DNA from: Heterostelium album PN500
Taxonomy: Eukaryota; Evosea; Eumycetozoa; Acytosteliales; Acytosteliaceae
Direction: 5' to 3'
Assembly (NCBI RefSeq): GCF_000004825.1
Contig: NW_008805065.1
Span: 372,001 to 436,000, forward strand
DNA: 64,000 nt
In this document: positions 34,165-48,600 of the stretch, piece after piece
How the letters are laid out: each line of letters opens with the position of its first letter
Position numbering within the stretch: the stretch's first letter is position 1
Made by a program: the position numbers and the translations under genes
The notes under the pieces: model-generated
The model's database searches: none
Told to the model about the DNA's origin: nothing
What the model saw: only the letters and a program-made list of their open reading frames with translations

Positions 34165-35814
34165 TTATTCAGAATTTGTATAATATTCAACTGATTTTTC
34201 TAAAATAGTATCTATATTTATATCTTTAATCTAAATTGATGGGTTTTTATTAGTATACTCGTAATTGAATAAAAATTGATGTTAGAGTAAACATACATTT
34301 AATAAGAAATTTAATATATCTAAACTTGATGTCATCTCTAATATTATAGATTTTTTTGATTGCAGAATAGAGAGTGCAATAAATGCCATATAGTCAAGTG
34401 ATACTCCAATGATTCTATCCCATACTCTATTCAAACTGGTGGTTGGGAAACAACATGTAAAATATGTTTTAAACCATCTATTTAATAGGATAATAATAAT
34501 ATTTTTGTTAATCAATAGAATAAAGAAATTTTTAAATTTGATTAATAGAATAATAATTACTTTGTACTGAATTGATCTACATGTATATTGTGTTGATGGA
34601 AATGATCCCAGAGCGATCGTTCATACAATTCTAGCAGTCTAGATAATATATTGATTTGATGATATATACCTATATCCTGTTAACATAAATAAGAGATTAG
34701 TATTTGAACGTTGAATAATATTGATTATTATTTTAATGAATAATATTACTTTGTGACCGTATTGTTTGAATGATCTATTCAAAAAGTTGTTGAAACACCA
34801 GAATGCATCGACTTCATTCTCGCAAACATAACAAAATACCTCTGCAATAGCTTTGAGATGCTCTTCAAATTGTAATCCAAATGTATTATCCTTGTTCAAT
34901 GTCAGTGATGATATCGAAGAAGACGATGAAGAGGATGACAACGATGGTGAATCTGTTATTTCATTTATCATTTGTTCTATATTTATATTATTATTATTAT
35001 TATTATTTATATTATTTACATCATTATTGTTTGTTGTTGTTGTTGTTGTATTATTGTTATTATTATTATTATTATTATTATTTGGTATTAAAGTATTTAC
35101 TAAACTCGGTACTGAATTTTCTGGAAAACTAGGTATACCTTCACTTGAACTATATTGTTGTTGTTGTTGATTATTACCATGATGACCATGATGACTATGA
35201 TGACCACTATGACTACTACCACTTCCACTTCCAGTGTTATTGAATTCATTATCACTGATATAATACAATCCGTTCTGAAAATTGAAATACTGTTCTTTTG
35301 TATGATATATGATTGCCAGACCATTGGCAGCAACCTCTTTTGCATCCAATACAATCTTCTCATTCGAATCAATTGAATATTCTTTGATAACTTCTTTCCT
35401 ATTAAAAATGATTATTTGATTTGTTAACAATATTGTTGTTGAGATGAACTAATAATAACAATAGCCCGATGATGTTCATACTGTTGAACACATTAATATT
35501 TACCATTTATGATAGAATGCATCCGGTAGGTTACCACGACGTACAAGAGTGACTGCATGTTTCAAATCTTCATATTCGATGGTGCGTTGCTCTTGAATGA
35601 AATCCCATGTCTCTTGGTAGGAGGAAGAGACACCGAGGAGAATCTTCCAAACACGACATCGATACTGATTGGGTATCTCAAAGATATTACAAATCTTTTT
35701 AAGCTTGTTAAGGTCGATCACACGATGTTCAAAGATTGCTTCCAACGATGTCTTTAACTGACCACCTTTAAAACCCAATGTATTCAAATATGCTGTTCTA
35801 AAATCTTTTTTCAT
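34165..35814 (-). CDS. tbc1d7: TBC1D7-like TBC-domain protein (TSC complex subunit homologue)
   Basis: Five exons on the minus strand: 35814-35504, 35398-34750, 34676-34561, 34477-34297 and 34230-34165; 440 residues against about 293 in human. The start (FRTAYLNTLGFKG), YRCRVWKILLGVSSSYQETW, and the late block WFKTYFTCCFPTTSLNRVWD follow human TBC1D7 ([31 protein letters not shown]). The extra length is a Ser/His/Gln/Asn/Thr low-complexity insert (about 160-250) in exon 2. In animals TBC1D7 is the third subunit of the TSC1-TSC2 complex, which restrains Rheb and TORC1; it lacks the usual TBC catalytic fingers. I see no obvious IxxDxxR finger here either. The last exon (22 codons) was placed from splice sites and from a tail similar to the human helix. 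Confidence 0.8.
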
Positions 35815-36483
35815 CTTTATTTAAAATAATCAATTGACTATCTACTGTAATACTATTATTTTATTCTCTATCTATTCTATACTATTCTATTCTAATTCTA
35901 ATATCACAGAACTTTAATAGTAGTAGTACCGTAAATCATTACAAAAAAAAAAAAGAAGATGATAGGTAAATGATTATAATTTGTTAATTGTAACAAATAC
36001 AAATAAGTATTCAAACTTAAATTGTTGCAAACTATAATAGATTACTTTGTTTATTACTTTCTATTTCTATTTTTTATATTATTGACTAAAAACCAACTAA
36101 CTGATAATGAATAATATTATTATATGTTTAAAAAATAACATCACAAAAACAATGTTTTTTTTTTATTATTTTTTTTTTTTTTTTGAAGAGTTTTATTTTT
36201 TTTTTCAAAGATTGATAATCTTTCGACTTATCATTGAACAAAATCAATCGTATCGTAATTGATCTATAAATTCAATTGATTTATATCAAATTGATTTGAT
36301 AGCTTATATGATCCAAAATAAATTATTTTAATTCATCCAATTATCTGGTTTGTGACCAACAACCAACTAACCAATCTAAATTAAATCATGTAATTTTAAA
36401 CTTTAAAACTTGAAATTTCAATTAAAATATGTATGAGATGACCATGACTGACTGGCTGTCGACCGAACCATCATGATGATTGA
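35815..36483. other. intergenic region between the CCDC28-like and TBC1D7-like genes
   Basis: Promoter of the TBC1D7-like gene on the left and 3' flank of the CCDC28-like gene on the right, with long T tracts at 36150-36210. No gene seen. Confidence 0.5.
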
Positions 36484-36960
36484 TTATGATGCCTTCGCTT
36501 GTGTTGAAGTAGCAACCCTATTTGCATTTTCACTGAATGAATGAATGATTTGAATTTGTGTGAATTTTGTTAGGTTAGTTAATTGGCTTGCTTTGGTAAT
36601 AAAAATATTTGTATTTTGATGACGATGTGATGATGATAATGATAATACATACATATTCTTACAAATGGTATTTAATGAAGATGTCAGCTTTGATAGATCT
36701 TCATCGTTTTCACGTACGGTATCATAAACATTTTGATCGAGATCGTCCTTTCCTAGATTGTCGACATCGTGAAACTTGATACGTTCAGAACCGATCGAGA
36801 CTTGCTTCATCGAGAGTTGTGCCTGTTGCTTTCTAATGTCCTGCAGCTCCTTCAATATCTTTTGTTGATTCAATCCGAATGCTTTCATCTCTCCACTTTC
36901 GAACCTCTTATTGATCTTCATCAGCTCTTCGTCCAACAACAATGCACTACTATCATCCAT
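36484..36960 (-). CDS. CCDC28-like coiled-coil protein
   Basis: Two exons on the minus strand: 36960-36653 and 36532-36484, joined inside an Ile codon; 118 residues. It begins MDDSSALLLDEELMKINKRF and has ESGEMKAFG followed by a coiled coil (about 35-60) and a second helix DEDLSKLTSSLNTICKNIEN. This follows the CCDC28A/B pattern (LLNDFHSGKLQAFG ... LDRLLSDLEELNSSI). In animals CCDC28B has been linked to the BBSome and to the mTORC2 subunit SIN1; dictyostelids lack cilia, so a cilium role is unlikely here. The family call rests on one motif and overall layout. Confidence 0.65.
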   Translation of the reverse strand: MDDSSALLLDEELMKINKRFESGEMKAFGLNQQKILKELQDIRKQQAQLSMKQVSIGSERIKFHDVDNLGKDDLDQNVYDTVRENDEDLSKLTSSLNTICKNMYVLSLSSSHRHQNTNIFITKASQLTNLTKFTQIQIIHSFSENANRVATSTQAKAS

Positions 36961-37588
36961 TCTATTCTATTCTATTCTTTACCTTTAACTTTACTTTACT
37001 TCTTTATTTATTTTTAAAAATCAAAAAAATAAAAACAAAAAAAAAAAATAAGAAAACCAAATAATTATATGATTTTAATTATTAAAAGAACAACACAACC
37101 ACCTATGATATATATATATATAACAAATATTTATTCTATGAAAGGTAAGGTAATAATCTTTGCTCTTCTATTCTTCAAACTAAAATAATCAAAAAACAAA
37201 AAACAAAAAAAATATATACAACAACAGATTATCAAATTTTTAACTATAAATTGCAAAAAAACCACATTTTTGAATAATTAAAATTAAAAAACTGCTACAG
37301 CTGCGAAAAATCTCACTTTGTTATTATCCCCTATCATTATTATCATTACTACTGGAGTAAATGTTATAAATCAACAACACAATTTATTTTTTTTATCTAC
37401 TCCAACAAAACAATAACAATAAATTTATTATGTATATAAATTTAACATCAATAAACATAATTAAATAATTTAATTTAATTTATTTATTTATTTATTAATT
37501 TATTTATTTTATTTTTTTAAATATCCATATTTATTAATATAATATAACAAGTTCATAGTTAGTTTAGTTTAATTAATAACTAGTAGTT
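36961..37588. promoter_or_regulatory. divergent promoter region, CCDC28-like / Cdc7
   Basis: 628 bp between two opposed start codons, very AT-rich. A less AT-rich core with AAACTGCTACAGCTGCG lies near 37285-37305. No known factor site is assigned. Confidence 0.45.
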
Positions 37589-40558
37589 ATGAATGAAATG
37601 AGTATTAATAATAATAACAATAGATATTATGGAAATAATGGAAATGGAAACAGCAATAATAATAATAATAATAATAAAAGAAGAGATCATTTAAATCATT
37701 TAGATGTATTATTAAATAATAATAATAATAATAACAATAGTAATATTGTTAATAATAATAATGAGTTTGATTTTCAACAACATCATAATACTCATTCAAC
37801 AGCAACAATGCAACAACAATATAACCAACAACAGCAACAACAACAATCTTCATTTTATTCACCATTGTCAATAAGTGGCAATGGAGGTTCAAGTCAATCT
37901 TCTGTTTTATCACCTTTAATTATACATCAGCAGCAACAGCAACAACAACAGCAGCAACAACAAAATAATACAAAATCTGGAAATATAGTTGGTTCCAATT
38001 CTCAATCTTCTTCACTTTCTATAACACCTTTATCGATGGGATCACCTCTTTCCAATGGAAATGGAAGTGTCGGTACCAGTGGAAGCAGTTCAGCTGGTAA
38101 ACTACATACACTCTCACCACCCTATCGATTTTCATCGTCATCCTCTATCATTTTACCGCCAATTTCTTCGTCACCTGGCCACCATCAGTTAAGTCCACTT
38201 GGTGGCGTTGGCGTAGGAATCAATAGTAGCAGCAATAGCGGCAACAACTCCAGTGGCGCGAACAATAGCAGCAGCAACAGTAACAACAACATAGGATCAC
38301 CTTCACAACAGCTAAGACAACAGCAACAGATACACATAATGCAACAGCAGCAGCAACAGCAACAGCAGCAACAACAACAGTTTAACTACGACTTTAATAC
38401 AACCTCAGACACATCTCTAGGCTCGTCATTCCTAGAGCCAAGATCACCGGCATCGCAAATGAATGCATCGCCAATACACTTTAACGATCCACCACCTTTT
38501 AAGATACCAATACAACTACCTCTTATTGCTTCACCCTCTCAAACATCGACTTCGCCTGACCATAATCATAGCCATCACCATAATGGTGGTCACAGTCATG
38601 CTCACCATAGTAATCATCATGGACATCACCACAACCAAAATCAAATGCACTATCCTCTCTATAGCAGTGGAAACAGTAGTAACAAAGCATCGCCAACAAG
38701 ACATACTTATTATCCTCAACTAAACCAACAACAACAGCAGCAGCAAAGTGAAAACAACAATAGTTTAATTAATCATAATCATAGTAGTAGTCTTGGTTCA
38801 ACTTTTCATCCAAATGTATATCTATCACCACCTTCTTCATCTTCTTCCTCAAGTAATAACAATAATAACAATAATAATAATAACCATGTAAACATTAACT
38901 TAAACCAACCGATTTCACCTCAATCCTCATATTTGTACAATCATACATCCTCAACATCATCATCCACTAGTAATAACAATAACAGCAACATCATTAACAA
39001 CAACAACAACAACAACAACAATAGTAACATTATCAATAGCAATAATAACACACCAATATCAAGAACAAAACAACAAACAATCGATTCTATAACCTGGTTA
39101 GATAGTAGTAGTAGTAATAATAATAGTAAATCAAACAACAATAATAACAACAGTAATAATATAGATTCTGTATTAAATTTTGTAGACAACACAGCATACT
39201 TTTCAAATAAACATAATAACATTCAATTTATATCGAATAACTCAATATCGACTACTGGTAATGGTAGCACTGCAACGACTACAACCGGTGGCAGAAAGAA
39301 GCAGAACGTCAATGGTAGTGGCAGGCAAGTATCAACGCCACCCATGAAATCATCGAATTCCGTTGCCGGTAGCATTCCAGGCACTGTTGCCGGCATGGTC
39401 AGTCTGCAGCGCGCCAACAACGTCTACAACACCTACTTTGATATCAGCCAGCTTGCAAACAGTCCGTCGGAATACTCGGAACAAGAGTATCCAGAGATCA
39501 AAGGTCGATTCCGGATCCTCGAGAAAATCGGTCAGGGAACGTTCAGTGGCGTCTACAAGTCGGTGTGCATTCAGGGACCAGACACAGGTCTGGTTGTTGC
39601 ACTGAAGCGTGTCGCGCCAACATCGTCCCCAACACGTATTCTCAATGAGATAACGTCGTTGCTTCGTGTGGGCGGCTCGTCTTATGTCTCCAAGCTGATG
39701 GGTGCAATGCGATACATGGATCAAGTCACTCTGATTCTGCCCTACTTTGAGCACGACTCCTTCAAAGACTACTTCTTCAAAATAACACCCACCGAACTAC
39801 GTCACTATCTATTCGCGCTTTTCACAGCATTGGAACATGTACATTCCCATAACATCTGTCATCGCGACGTCAAACCAACCAACTTTTTATACAACCAACA
39901 AAAGAACCTATTCATGCTAATTGACTTTGGACTGGCACAAGAAGTAAGTAGTTTGATAATTATAAGTGAATGAATCAAACTAACACTAATCAATTGTAAT
40001 CTCTTTTAGATGCCACCTGAAACAGATGAAAGAAAGAAAAGACCAAGAGAAGATTCAAGATCAAAGTCAAAAGCTAATGAACCAAAACAACAGGCACCAA
40101 GAGCTGGAACAAGAGGTTTCAGAGCACCGGAAGTCTTGTTAAAGTATAATAAGCAAACTACTTCTATCGATATTTGGTCGGTCGGTGTCATTTTGATGTG
40201 TGTACTGTCGGGTCGCTATCCGTTTTTCATCTCACCCGATGATATCACTAGTTTGGCAGAGATCGTTGCTATCATTGGTACGAAAAAGATTACGGAGCTC
40301 GCTCATATGCTCGACAAGCAGATCACCATCTCTGAGACCATCGAGCCGACAAGCTGGAAGAGTTTGGCACACCGACTGCGTGACGAAAGCGGTCAGGTCA
40401 AAGAAACAATGCCACCAGAGGCATACGATCTGCTCGAGAGGTGTCTCGATCCGAATCCATTCACCAGAATCACCGCCAAAGATGCACTAAGCCATCCATT
40501 CCTTCAAGCAATTCATCAACATCAACATCATCATAATCATTCTCATCCTCCACATTAA
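37589..40558 (+). CDS. cdc7: Cdc7 (DDK) kinase with long Asn/Gln-rich N terminus
   Basis: Exons 37589-39943 and 40010-40558, phase 0; 967 residues. Residues 1 to about 600 are Asn, Gln, Ser and His runs. The kinase domain (about 638-950) has IGQGTFSGVYKSV, ALKRV, HRDVKPTNFLYN (catalytic), IDFGLAQE and, after a basic insert of about 30 residues, APRAGTRGFRAPEVLLK, QTTSIDIWSVGVI and LSGRYPFF. The GTRGFRAPEVL and HRDVKPTNFLYN versions are those of Cdc7, which with Dbf4 phosphorylates MCM helicase to fire replication origins. The short kinase insert here compares with longer inserts in fungi and animals. No Dbf4 gene lies in the window. Confidence 0.9.
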
Positions 40559-42543
40559 AAAAGATAGATTCAGTATGTAATTTAATGTACTAATTAACAA
40601 GAGAAAATTAAAATAAAACTAATTCAAAACAAAAACAAGATAATTATTACAACTGTTTCACTTTTGATCAAAACAAAGTTTAACTAATAATATTAATGTT
40701 TATAACCCAAAAATGGAATATTAAAAAAAAAAAAAGTTATCACTTATTTGTTATATTTAATGATTGATTGAAATGATAGAATCAATATTGTCATGGAACC
40801 TTTAAACCTATCTATACAATCTATCGGTTTTAAACAACATTCAATTTATATCATGATTGATTGATTGATATACATACAAAATAACAATGATGATTTAAAA
40901 ATAAAAAAGAAACCAAAAAAACAAAACCAATAATTAATAATATTTCTATTCAATAATTAATGTAAAATAACATTTCAAATTAAATAAATATAAATAATTC
41001 ATTTCACACTCAAACAACAATTTAATTGTTTGAAATTAAAACAGTCCAAAAAATGAAAATGAATAATATTATATTGTGTCACACTTGGTTAAAAATTTTT
41101 CGTTTCCAATTATACCCCTAACTATCTACCTATCTTTGCTTAATTCTATACAAAAAAGTACCCACTAAACAACAACAACAACAACAACAAGATTATATAA
41201 ATATATATATATATTGTTGCTGAAATAGATAATTTCCTTTCTTTCTCTCGCTATCTCAATAATCATTTTTTTTTGATAAAAATTATTTAATAAAATAATT
41301 AGAGATTCTATTTATTTTTATTAAATTACCATTTTCCATATTTATATTAATATTATTGTTCTATTTTTATTTTTAAATCATTTATATTTTTAAATCATTT
41401 ACAAAATAGTCATCAATTAAATTCTATATGTTTTGTTTATTTAATATAGCTTGTTAGATAGGAAATCAATAGAAAATAAGAGAGTCTATCAATTTTGAAA
41501 ATCATCGATTGAAATAAATTTATATTCAAAAACTACAACATTAATAATAATAATAATAAACAACAGAAATATAAATAGATAATATTTAAGAATTGTAGGT
41601 AGAAATAATAATATTTCTTTTTTGTTTCATTTTATTTTTGAAAACTATTTATCTACAGATAATGCTGTATAGTTGTCGAATTTATTTAGCTATAATTCGT
41701 TTGAAAGTAATGAGATCTCATTGATGATAGAGAAAAAACTAACAAGAGCATCAAATAATAATTATGACATTAAAACCACTTTTTTGATAAATAAGGCAAA
41801 ATCGATTTAAATGCTAAGTTTTTTTTTTGTTTTTTTTTGTTTTAAAATGAATGAGAAGAACCTCAAACCCACCCAACAACATCACAAATTAAATTTTTAT
41901 TTAATTTTTAACAATTTAATTAAATTTGATAGAAAAGTGTTATTTCTTCTGAAGAATTTATTATTATTTATTATTAAATAACAACAAACTAAACAATTAA
42001 CAATTAGAAAAAAAAGACTAAATCAATCAACCAAACACTAAACTAAACAAAAAGGAAAAACACATCATTTCTAAAACGAATAACAATATTATATTGTATA
42101 AATAACAGATAAACAACATACTATTCTAAATACAAAATACATAATTGATTTATATATAATTATGTTTGTTTAGTTAGTTTGTTAATAATAATAATAATTT
42201 GTGTATTCAATTTTTAATTTTATATATTATTTTTTCATTAAACTAGATGTTCAAATTTAATATTAATTTCATTAATTAAACTTATATTTCTTAAACAAAA
42301 AAAAAAAACAAATTAAAAAAAAAAGATAAATAAGAGATAATTAGATAGATAGATTAGGTAGATAGTATAGATATAACAACAACAACAACAACAATTGTTA
42401 GCATTATTATAATAGATTGATTAATAGATATAGATAGATTAGATTAAAGATAGCATTCATTTTTGTAAATAATATAAATAAACACAATCATAATAACAGT
42501 GTAGATTGATAGAAAGAAATAACGTACAACAAGTGCAAAAGTC
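40559..42543. other. intergenic region between cdc7 and culA
   Basis: 2 kb of AT-rich DNA: CAA-repeat tract at 41172-41190, short tandem TA and TAA tracts, and another CAA tract at 42377-42395 close to the culA start. No coding sequence or structured element seen. Confidence 0.5.
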
Positions 42544-45500
42544 ATGTCGATAGCATCAACACAGTCAGTTTCACAAAAGAATGTCAAACTTGATGAGATT
42601 TGGCCTGAACTTGAGGAGGGTATCTACAAAATCATAACAGAGCTCTACAAAGGTTTTCCAAAACAAAAATGGATGGCTTTATATACGTATGTAGAAAAAG
42701 AGTTAACGAACGATAATGATTATTCATAAATATGTATATGCGTATATTGATTTTATGATTGTTATTGGCTTTTTTGCTTTAATATTATTATTATTTTTAG
42801 TCATGTTTATAATTATTGTGCAGCTTCACAATCGAAAACAGGCAAGGTTGGTGTTACCAAACAATCAAATGCAGGTGCCAACTATGTTGGTGAGGAGCTC
42901 TACAATCGACTGAATAACTTCCTGAAGCGGCACATGAAAGAGCTGCTAAAGGTAGCCGAAACAAAGATGGACGAACCACTCTTGAACTACTACTATACAG
43001 AATGGGATCGTTATACCTGCGCAATGAAATACATCAATAATATATTCCAATACTTGGTAAGTGTACACAACAGCAATCAAACATCAAACTCATTACTAAA
43101 CCACCAATCATCTTTAATCATTCTTTAGAATCGTTATTGGATTAAGAGAGAGATAGACGATGGAAAGAAAGAAGTCTATGAAGTTTTTGTTGTAAGTTAT
43201 ATATATATATATATTAAACAATGATTATAATAATAGCAATAACAATAATCGTTAGCATTTGAAACTAATACTTTATTTTGATTAGTTGTCATTGGTTATC
43301 TGGAGAGATTGCTTGTTCACTCCATTGAAGAGTAGATTGACATCTGCTCTACTGGATCTAATCGAAAACGAAAGAAATGGATATCAAATCAATACACATT
43401 TAGTTAAAGGTGTTATCAATGGTTATGGTAAGTTAAATTAAGAAAAGTTATGATTATGATGGTGATTGAATAATAATAATATTCGAATTCAAATAAATTA
43501 GTGAGTCTTGGATTGAATAGAGAAAAACCAAAGGAAACTATTCTACAGGTCTACAAAACCAGCTTTGAAGAATTATTTTTAACCGCAACAGAGAACTACT
43601 ATACAAACGAATCTGTAAAGTTTATCTCTGAAAATACAGTTGCCGAGTACATGAAGAAGATTGAGAATCGTTTGAACGAAGAAGTCAAAAGAGTACAACA
43701 ATATCTCCATCCGAGTACAGAAACAGATGTAAGAATCAATCAATTAAGTTATTGTTTTCATTAAATATTAATTAACTAACCAACTCTGTTCTCTCTCTCT
43801 TTTCTAATACACTTTTTAGCTTATTTCAAGATGTGAAAAGGTTTTGATTGAAAAGGTGGTTGAGGTGATATGGAACGAATTCCAAAATCTTTTGGAAACA
43901 GACAAGATTGCCGATCTAACCAGAATGTACTCTCTGCTATCGAGAATTCCAAAAGGATTGGAACCTTTGAGAGCAACTCTCGAAAAACATGTGCAAAACG
44001 TTGGTTTGCAAGCTGTTTCCTCTATTGGCGCTGTTGGTGCAACTGTAAGATTTTTTTTTTTGAACAAATTGAACATTCAATTGATTAGTACTAATCTATT
44101 TATATATATATATATATAGGATCCGAAATTATATATTGAGACATTACTTCAGGTGTTTAAGAAATATAATGATTTGGTGACAGGTGCGTTCAGATGTGAC
44201 ACTGGCTTTGTTGCATCACTCGATAAAGCTTGTAGAAGATTTATTAATGAAAATGCAGTTACACAAGCAGCCAAATCATCATCGAAATCACCAGAGTTGT
44301 TGGCCAAATTCACCGACTTTTTATTAAAGAAGAGTCCAAAGAATCCAGAGGAAGCAGAGATGGATCAATTATTAAATGATGTCGTAAGTGTTTTTTTATT
44401 TTTATTTTTATTGGACAATTAATTTGTTTATTATTCAAATATATATTGACAAAATAATTAATATTTATAAATATTTAGATGATTGTATTTAAATATATTG
44501 AAGACAAGGATGTATTCCAAGATTTCTATTCAAAGATGTTAGCGAAGCGTCTTATCCATGGTACATCGACATCCGAGGATCTCGAGGGTGTCATGATTGG
44601 AAAGCTCAAGTCGACCTGTGGATACGAATATACCTCGAAGCTTCAGCGTATGTTTACCGATATGTCGCTGAGTAGAGAGCTACTCGATCGATTCAATCAG
44701 CATCTCGAGGAGCAATCGGCATTGGGAGGTATCGATTTTAGCGTTTTAGTGTTGGCCACCGGATCATGGCCATTACAACCACCTGCAACCAATTTTAGTA
44801 TACCAAAAGAGGTAAGATTAAAATATAACTATAATATATAGATATATCCATTTCAATTATAATTACTAACTTTTTATTATTTCTTTCTCCCTATTTTACA
44901 CTTACTCTAATAAATAGTTACAAGCATGTGAACAATTGTTCCAGAAATTCTATCAAGTTCAATACTCTGGTAGAAAATTGAATTGGCTACATCATCTATC
45001 AAAGGGTGAATTAAAGACTAAATACTTGCCATCCAACAAGAGTGGATACACACTACAATGCTCCACCTATCAGATCGGTGTTTTACTTCAATTCAACACA
45101 GATGAAGAGCTAACTGCAGAAGAGATTCAAGGTTCAACTCAATTAATTGATCATGCATTGAAGGGTACTCTAACTGTATGTAATAGATAGATAGATAGAT
45201 ACTTAATTTAACTTTAATAATATAACTAACCTATTATTACTTTTATTCTCTTTACAGACATTGGTTAAATCAAAGATTCTGTTAGCTGATCCACCCATTG
45301 AGGATGAGATTCCAAAGACAACCAAATTCACTCTAAACAAACAATTTAAAAACAAAAAGACAAAGATCTTTATCAACGTACCACTGGCTCAACAGGCAAA
45401 GGAGGAGACCGATACCACTCACAAGACTGTAGAAGAAGACAGAAAGCTGCAGATCCAGGCCGCCATCGTTCGTATTATGAAGATGAGAAAGCAATTGTCG

Positions 45501-45653
45501 CACAGCAGTCTAATGTCAGAGGTCATCGCCCAACTTCAGACTCGGTTCAACCCCAAAGTAAATATTATCAAGAAATGTATAGATATATTGATAGAAAGAG
45601 AATACCTTCAAAGAGTAGAAGGTCAGAAAGATATGTACAGTTATGTAGCCTAA
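42544..45653 (+). CDS. culA: Cullin 1 (SCF ubiquitin ligase scaffold)
   Basis: Ten exons, all in frame: 42544-42686, 42801-43056, 43129-43191, 43286-43427, 43502-43728, 43820-44044, 44120-44383, 44479-44811, 44918-45175, 45258-45653; 768 residues (human CUL1 776). It aligns with CUL1 throughout: [68 protein letters not shown], and the C-terminal neddylation segment [14 protein letters not shown] (acceptor Lys near 712) ending YSYVA. CUL1 bridges Skp1/F-box substrate receptors and Rbx1/E2; in D. discoideum the CUL1-type gene culA affects cell-fate and developmental timing. Symbol follows that usage; a second CUL1-like paralogue cannot be excluded. Confidence 0.93.
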
Positions 45654-48600
45654 AATAATCATAAAAGCAACACTTATATATATAAGATTAAATTGTTTGA
45701 AAGAAAAAAAGAGAAAAAAAATCAAAAAAAAAAAAAAAAAATCAAAAAGTTTTATTTGAAAAAATTATATAAAATCAATCATTCAACCAAACCAACCTTA
45801 ATTATAGTTCGTATTTGTATATGAACACACATTGATTATCTGTATTTTAAAAATTAGAATTAAATTAAAAAACAAACAACTTTTTGTTTTTTTTTTCAAA
45901 AATAATATAAAAATCATTCATTGATGTGATGTTGTTTAGATAGATTATTATGATTTAGTTGTGTTGATCGATAAATTATTTTATCAAAGAAGATAAATAT
46001 CAATCTGTCATTGAACACAAATAAGTCGATTTGATATTTTTATTCTATGAGGTAAACATTAACGATTCAGTTTTAAAAAAAATCTAATATTGGGGTGACT
46101 AATAATTAATATTGTTTTAATCTTAATCTATACCAATGTCTTTTTTTTTGATCAAAAATGAAACCATCCAGTTGCGAAAAAATATTTTTAAGATAAAAGT
46201 TTTGATGAAAAAAAAAAAACAACTATAAATATCGATTATTGTTGTTATTTCATTCACAAATCGTAGATCTGTTTGTGCTTTGTTTTCGAAAAAAATAGTG
46301 ATTGAAATCAAGAGCTCTCATAACTATCCTCCATCGATTTTTGAAATCAAAAAAACTATTTTTTTGTACACCCATCAAAAATTAAAAATAAAAATAAAAA
46401 TTAATCATCAAAACGAGAATGGTGCCCTTGTCTAACCAAAGTGTGTTTTGCTTGCGTAATAATAAAAAATAAAGTAACAAAAAAAAAAAAAGTTTATTCA
46501 AATCATCAATCAAACCAACAAAACCTTATAATATTTATATAAATATATAGATATAGATAATATATTTATGTCCACCACCCGTTAGTCTTCAATCTTATTT
46601 AATTTATTTGGATTTTCAGAGTTAGAATTTAAACATTTCCAACAACAGCAATCATCATTTAACAGAATAATAATAAAATAAGAGTTGTTGTAGGCACCTT
46701 GTAATAATAATAGTTTTTTCTACTTTGATCAACGCGTTAACAACAGTGCACCTCTCAATCTGTATTAAATTAAAACAATTGTAAAACCAGTCAAACCTTT
46801 TATCCTAAGAAGGAACCAACAAACAAACAAAAAAAAAACAGATTGAAGACTCAATTAATATTACTTATTTGTACAACTACCAAATCAATCACACCAACCA
46901 TCACCAATTCACAAACAACAACATAGTATTATAAAATGTAAGTTTACTTTTACTATTTTCTTTTTATTTCCTACTTTCTTTCTACTCTTCTCTTTTTATT
47001 TGTTTATGTTTTTTTATTTTAAATTTTTTTGTAGAGATAAATAAATTTGTTAATGATGACGATGATCAACTCAGATCGGATCATGATCATACACACACTA
47101 CACACAAATAACTATTGGTGGTTATAATTAAATCTAATAGTCATTACATTATGAATTATGCTTCTTTCAGTGATAAAGCATCATCAACAACACAAAAACC
47201 GGTTTTTCATATCTCAAAGAACAAACGAACCAAAATTCTAATTGAATGAACCAATCACACCAATCAATAGAACCAACTATACTTTAATATTTATCAGTCA
47301 GCCAACACAATCACATCTATATTTTTTTTTTATTCATCCTGAATGAAGCACTTTATTTTTTATTTTTACCATCAAAACAAACCACCTTTGGTTTTGCAAA
47401 AAATTTTTTCATCACAATCAGTGGTTTCTATTATAAGAAGACCTAAATCTTCTGAAAAAAATTAAAAAAAAATACTACAATACCACACAACGCAAAAAAA
47501 AAAAAAAAAAAAACAAACCAAGCACTTTTAAAATAATGAAAAAGAGTAAAATAAGTGTGTTTAGTTTTGAATTTGGTTTCTGATTGGTGCGATGTTTTTT
47601 GTGGGTGTTTTTGTTTGTTAATCACAAATAGAATACGGTGCAAACAACAACGTGATTCTCTCTGAATCATAAAATAAATAGCAAACATACAACAACAACA
47701 ACAACAATTAATTGGAGGGAGATAAAACCGGTGATAATTTAATAATACCCTCAAATTGTTTGTTTTTCTTTGATCAAATTTGAGTTGATTGATGCTGGCA
47801 AAGAGGTCTCTTTCAACTTATTTGTTTTCATTATTATTTATATACAATATCTCCATCCATTCTACACATTTCACACAATTGCATCTCGATCTCATCTATT
47901 TTCTATAGCCTATCTTTATCACTCAACCAACACACAACACAACTCAACTCATAAACTCAACTCAATCATCATTCGTACAATAACTATTGATTGAAAAAGT
48001 GTAGTAGTAGTCGTTAATAGCACCAATTATACACAAACCAATAACAATAACAGTAGCAAATATTAAAAATTAATAACAATAATGTTTAGGAAATATTAAG
48101 TAATCAATATTTCATCACCCAGTTACATCTAAACAAAATTTGTCAACATCTTTTTGTTTTGTTCTTCTTGTGTACTTTTTCACAATAATGTTGGTTCCAT
48201 TCCAATCTCATCACCTTAATTAAACATAACAGTAACACATAAACACAATACACATAATATCAACAGTCACAAGAGTTTTATTTATTACCTTTTTGTAAAT
48301 ATACAGTGCACCTTCATTTTTATTCCCAAATCAATAACAATTATTTATTTATTTATCAAATTGTACAAATAGCAGCAGTACTCTACTATACTATACTAAA
48401 GTTAAGAAGTACTTCTTTTTCTTTTAAAATATTTTCATTTTGCCTTCAAAAAGCAACCCTTTTTTATATAAACAATTCAAAGCAACTTGACTAAAATCAG
48501 CCCAATTACAGTAAATAAATTTAGGAACAGTGTAAAACTTTAGTTATAGAAATTTAGCGCACGATAATTAATAGAATTCAAGGTAATTTTCATAATAATA

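Noticed and set aside
35155-35376. Met/Thr-rich frame opposite the TBC1D7-like gene
   Set aside because: Antisense of the His/Ser/Gly insert; compositional artefact.
38941-39222. Leu-rich frame opposite cdc7
   Set aside because: Antisense of Asn and Ser codon runs.
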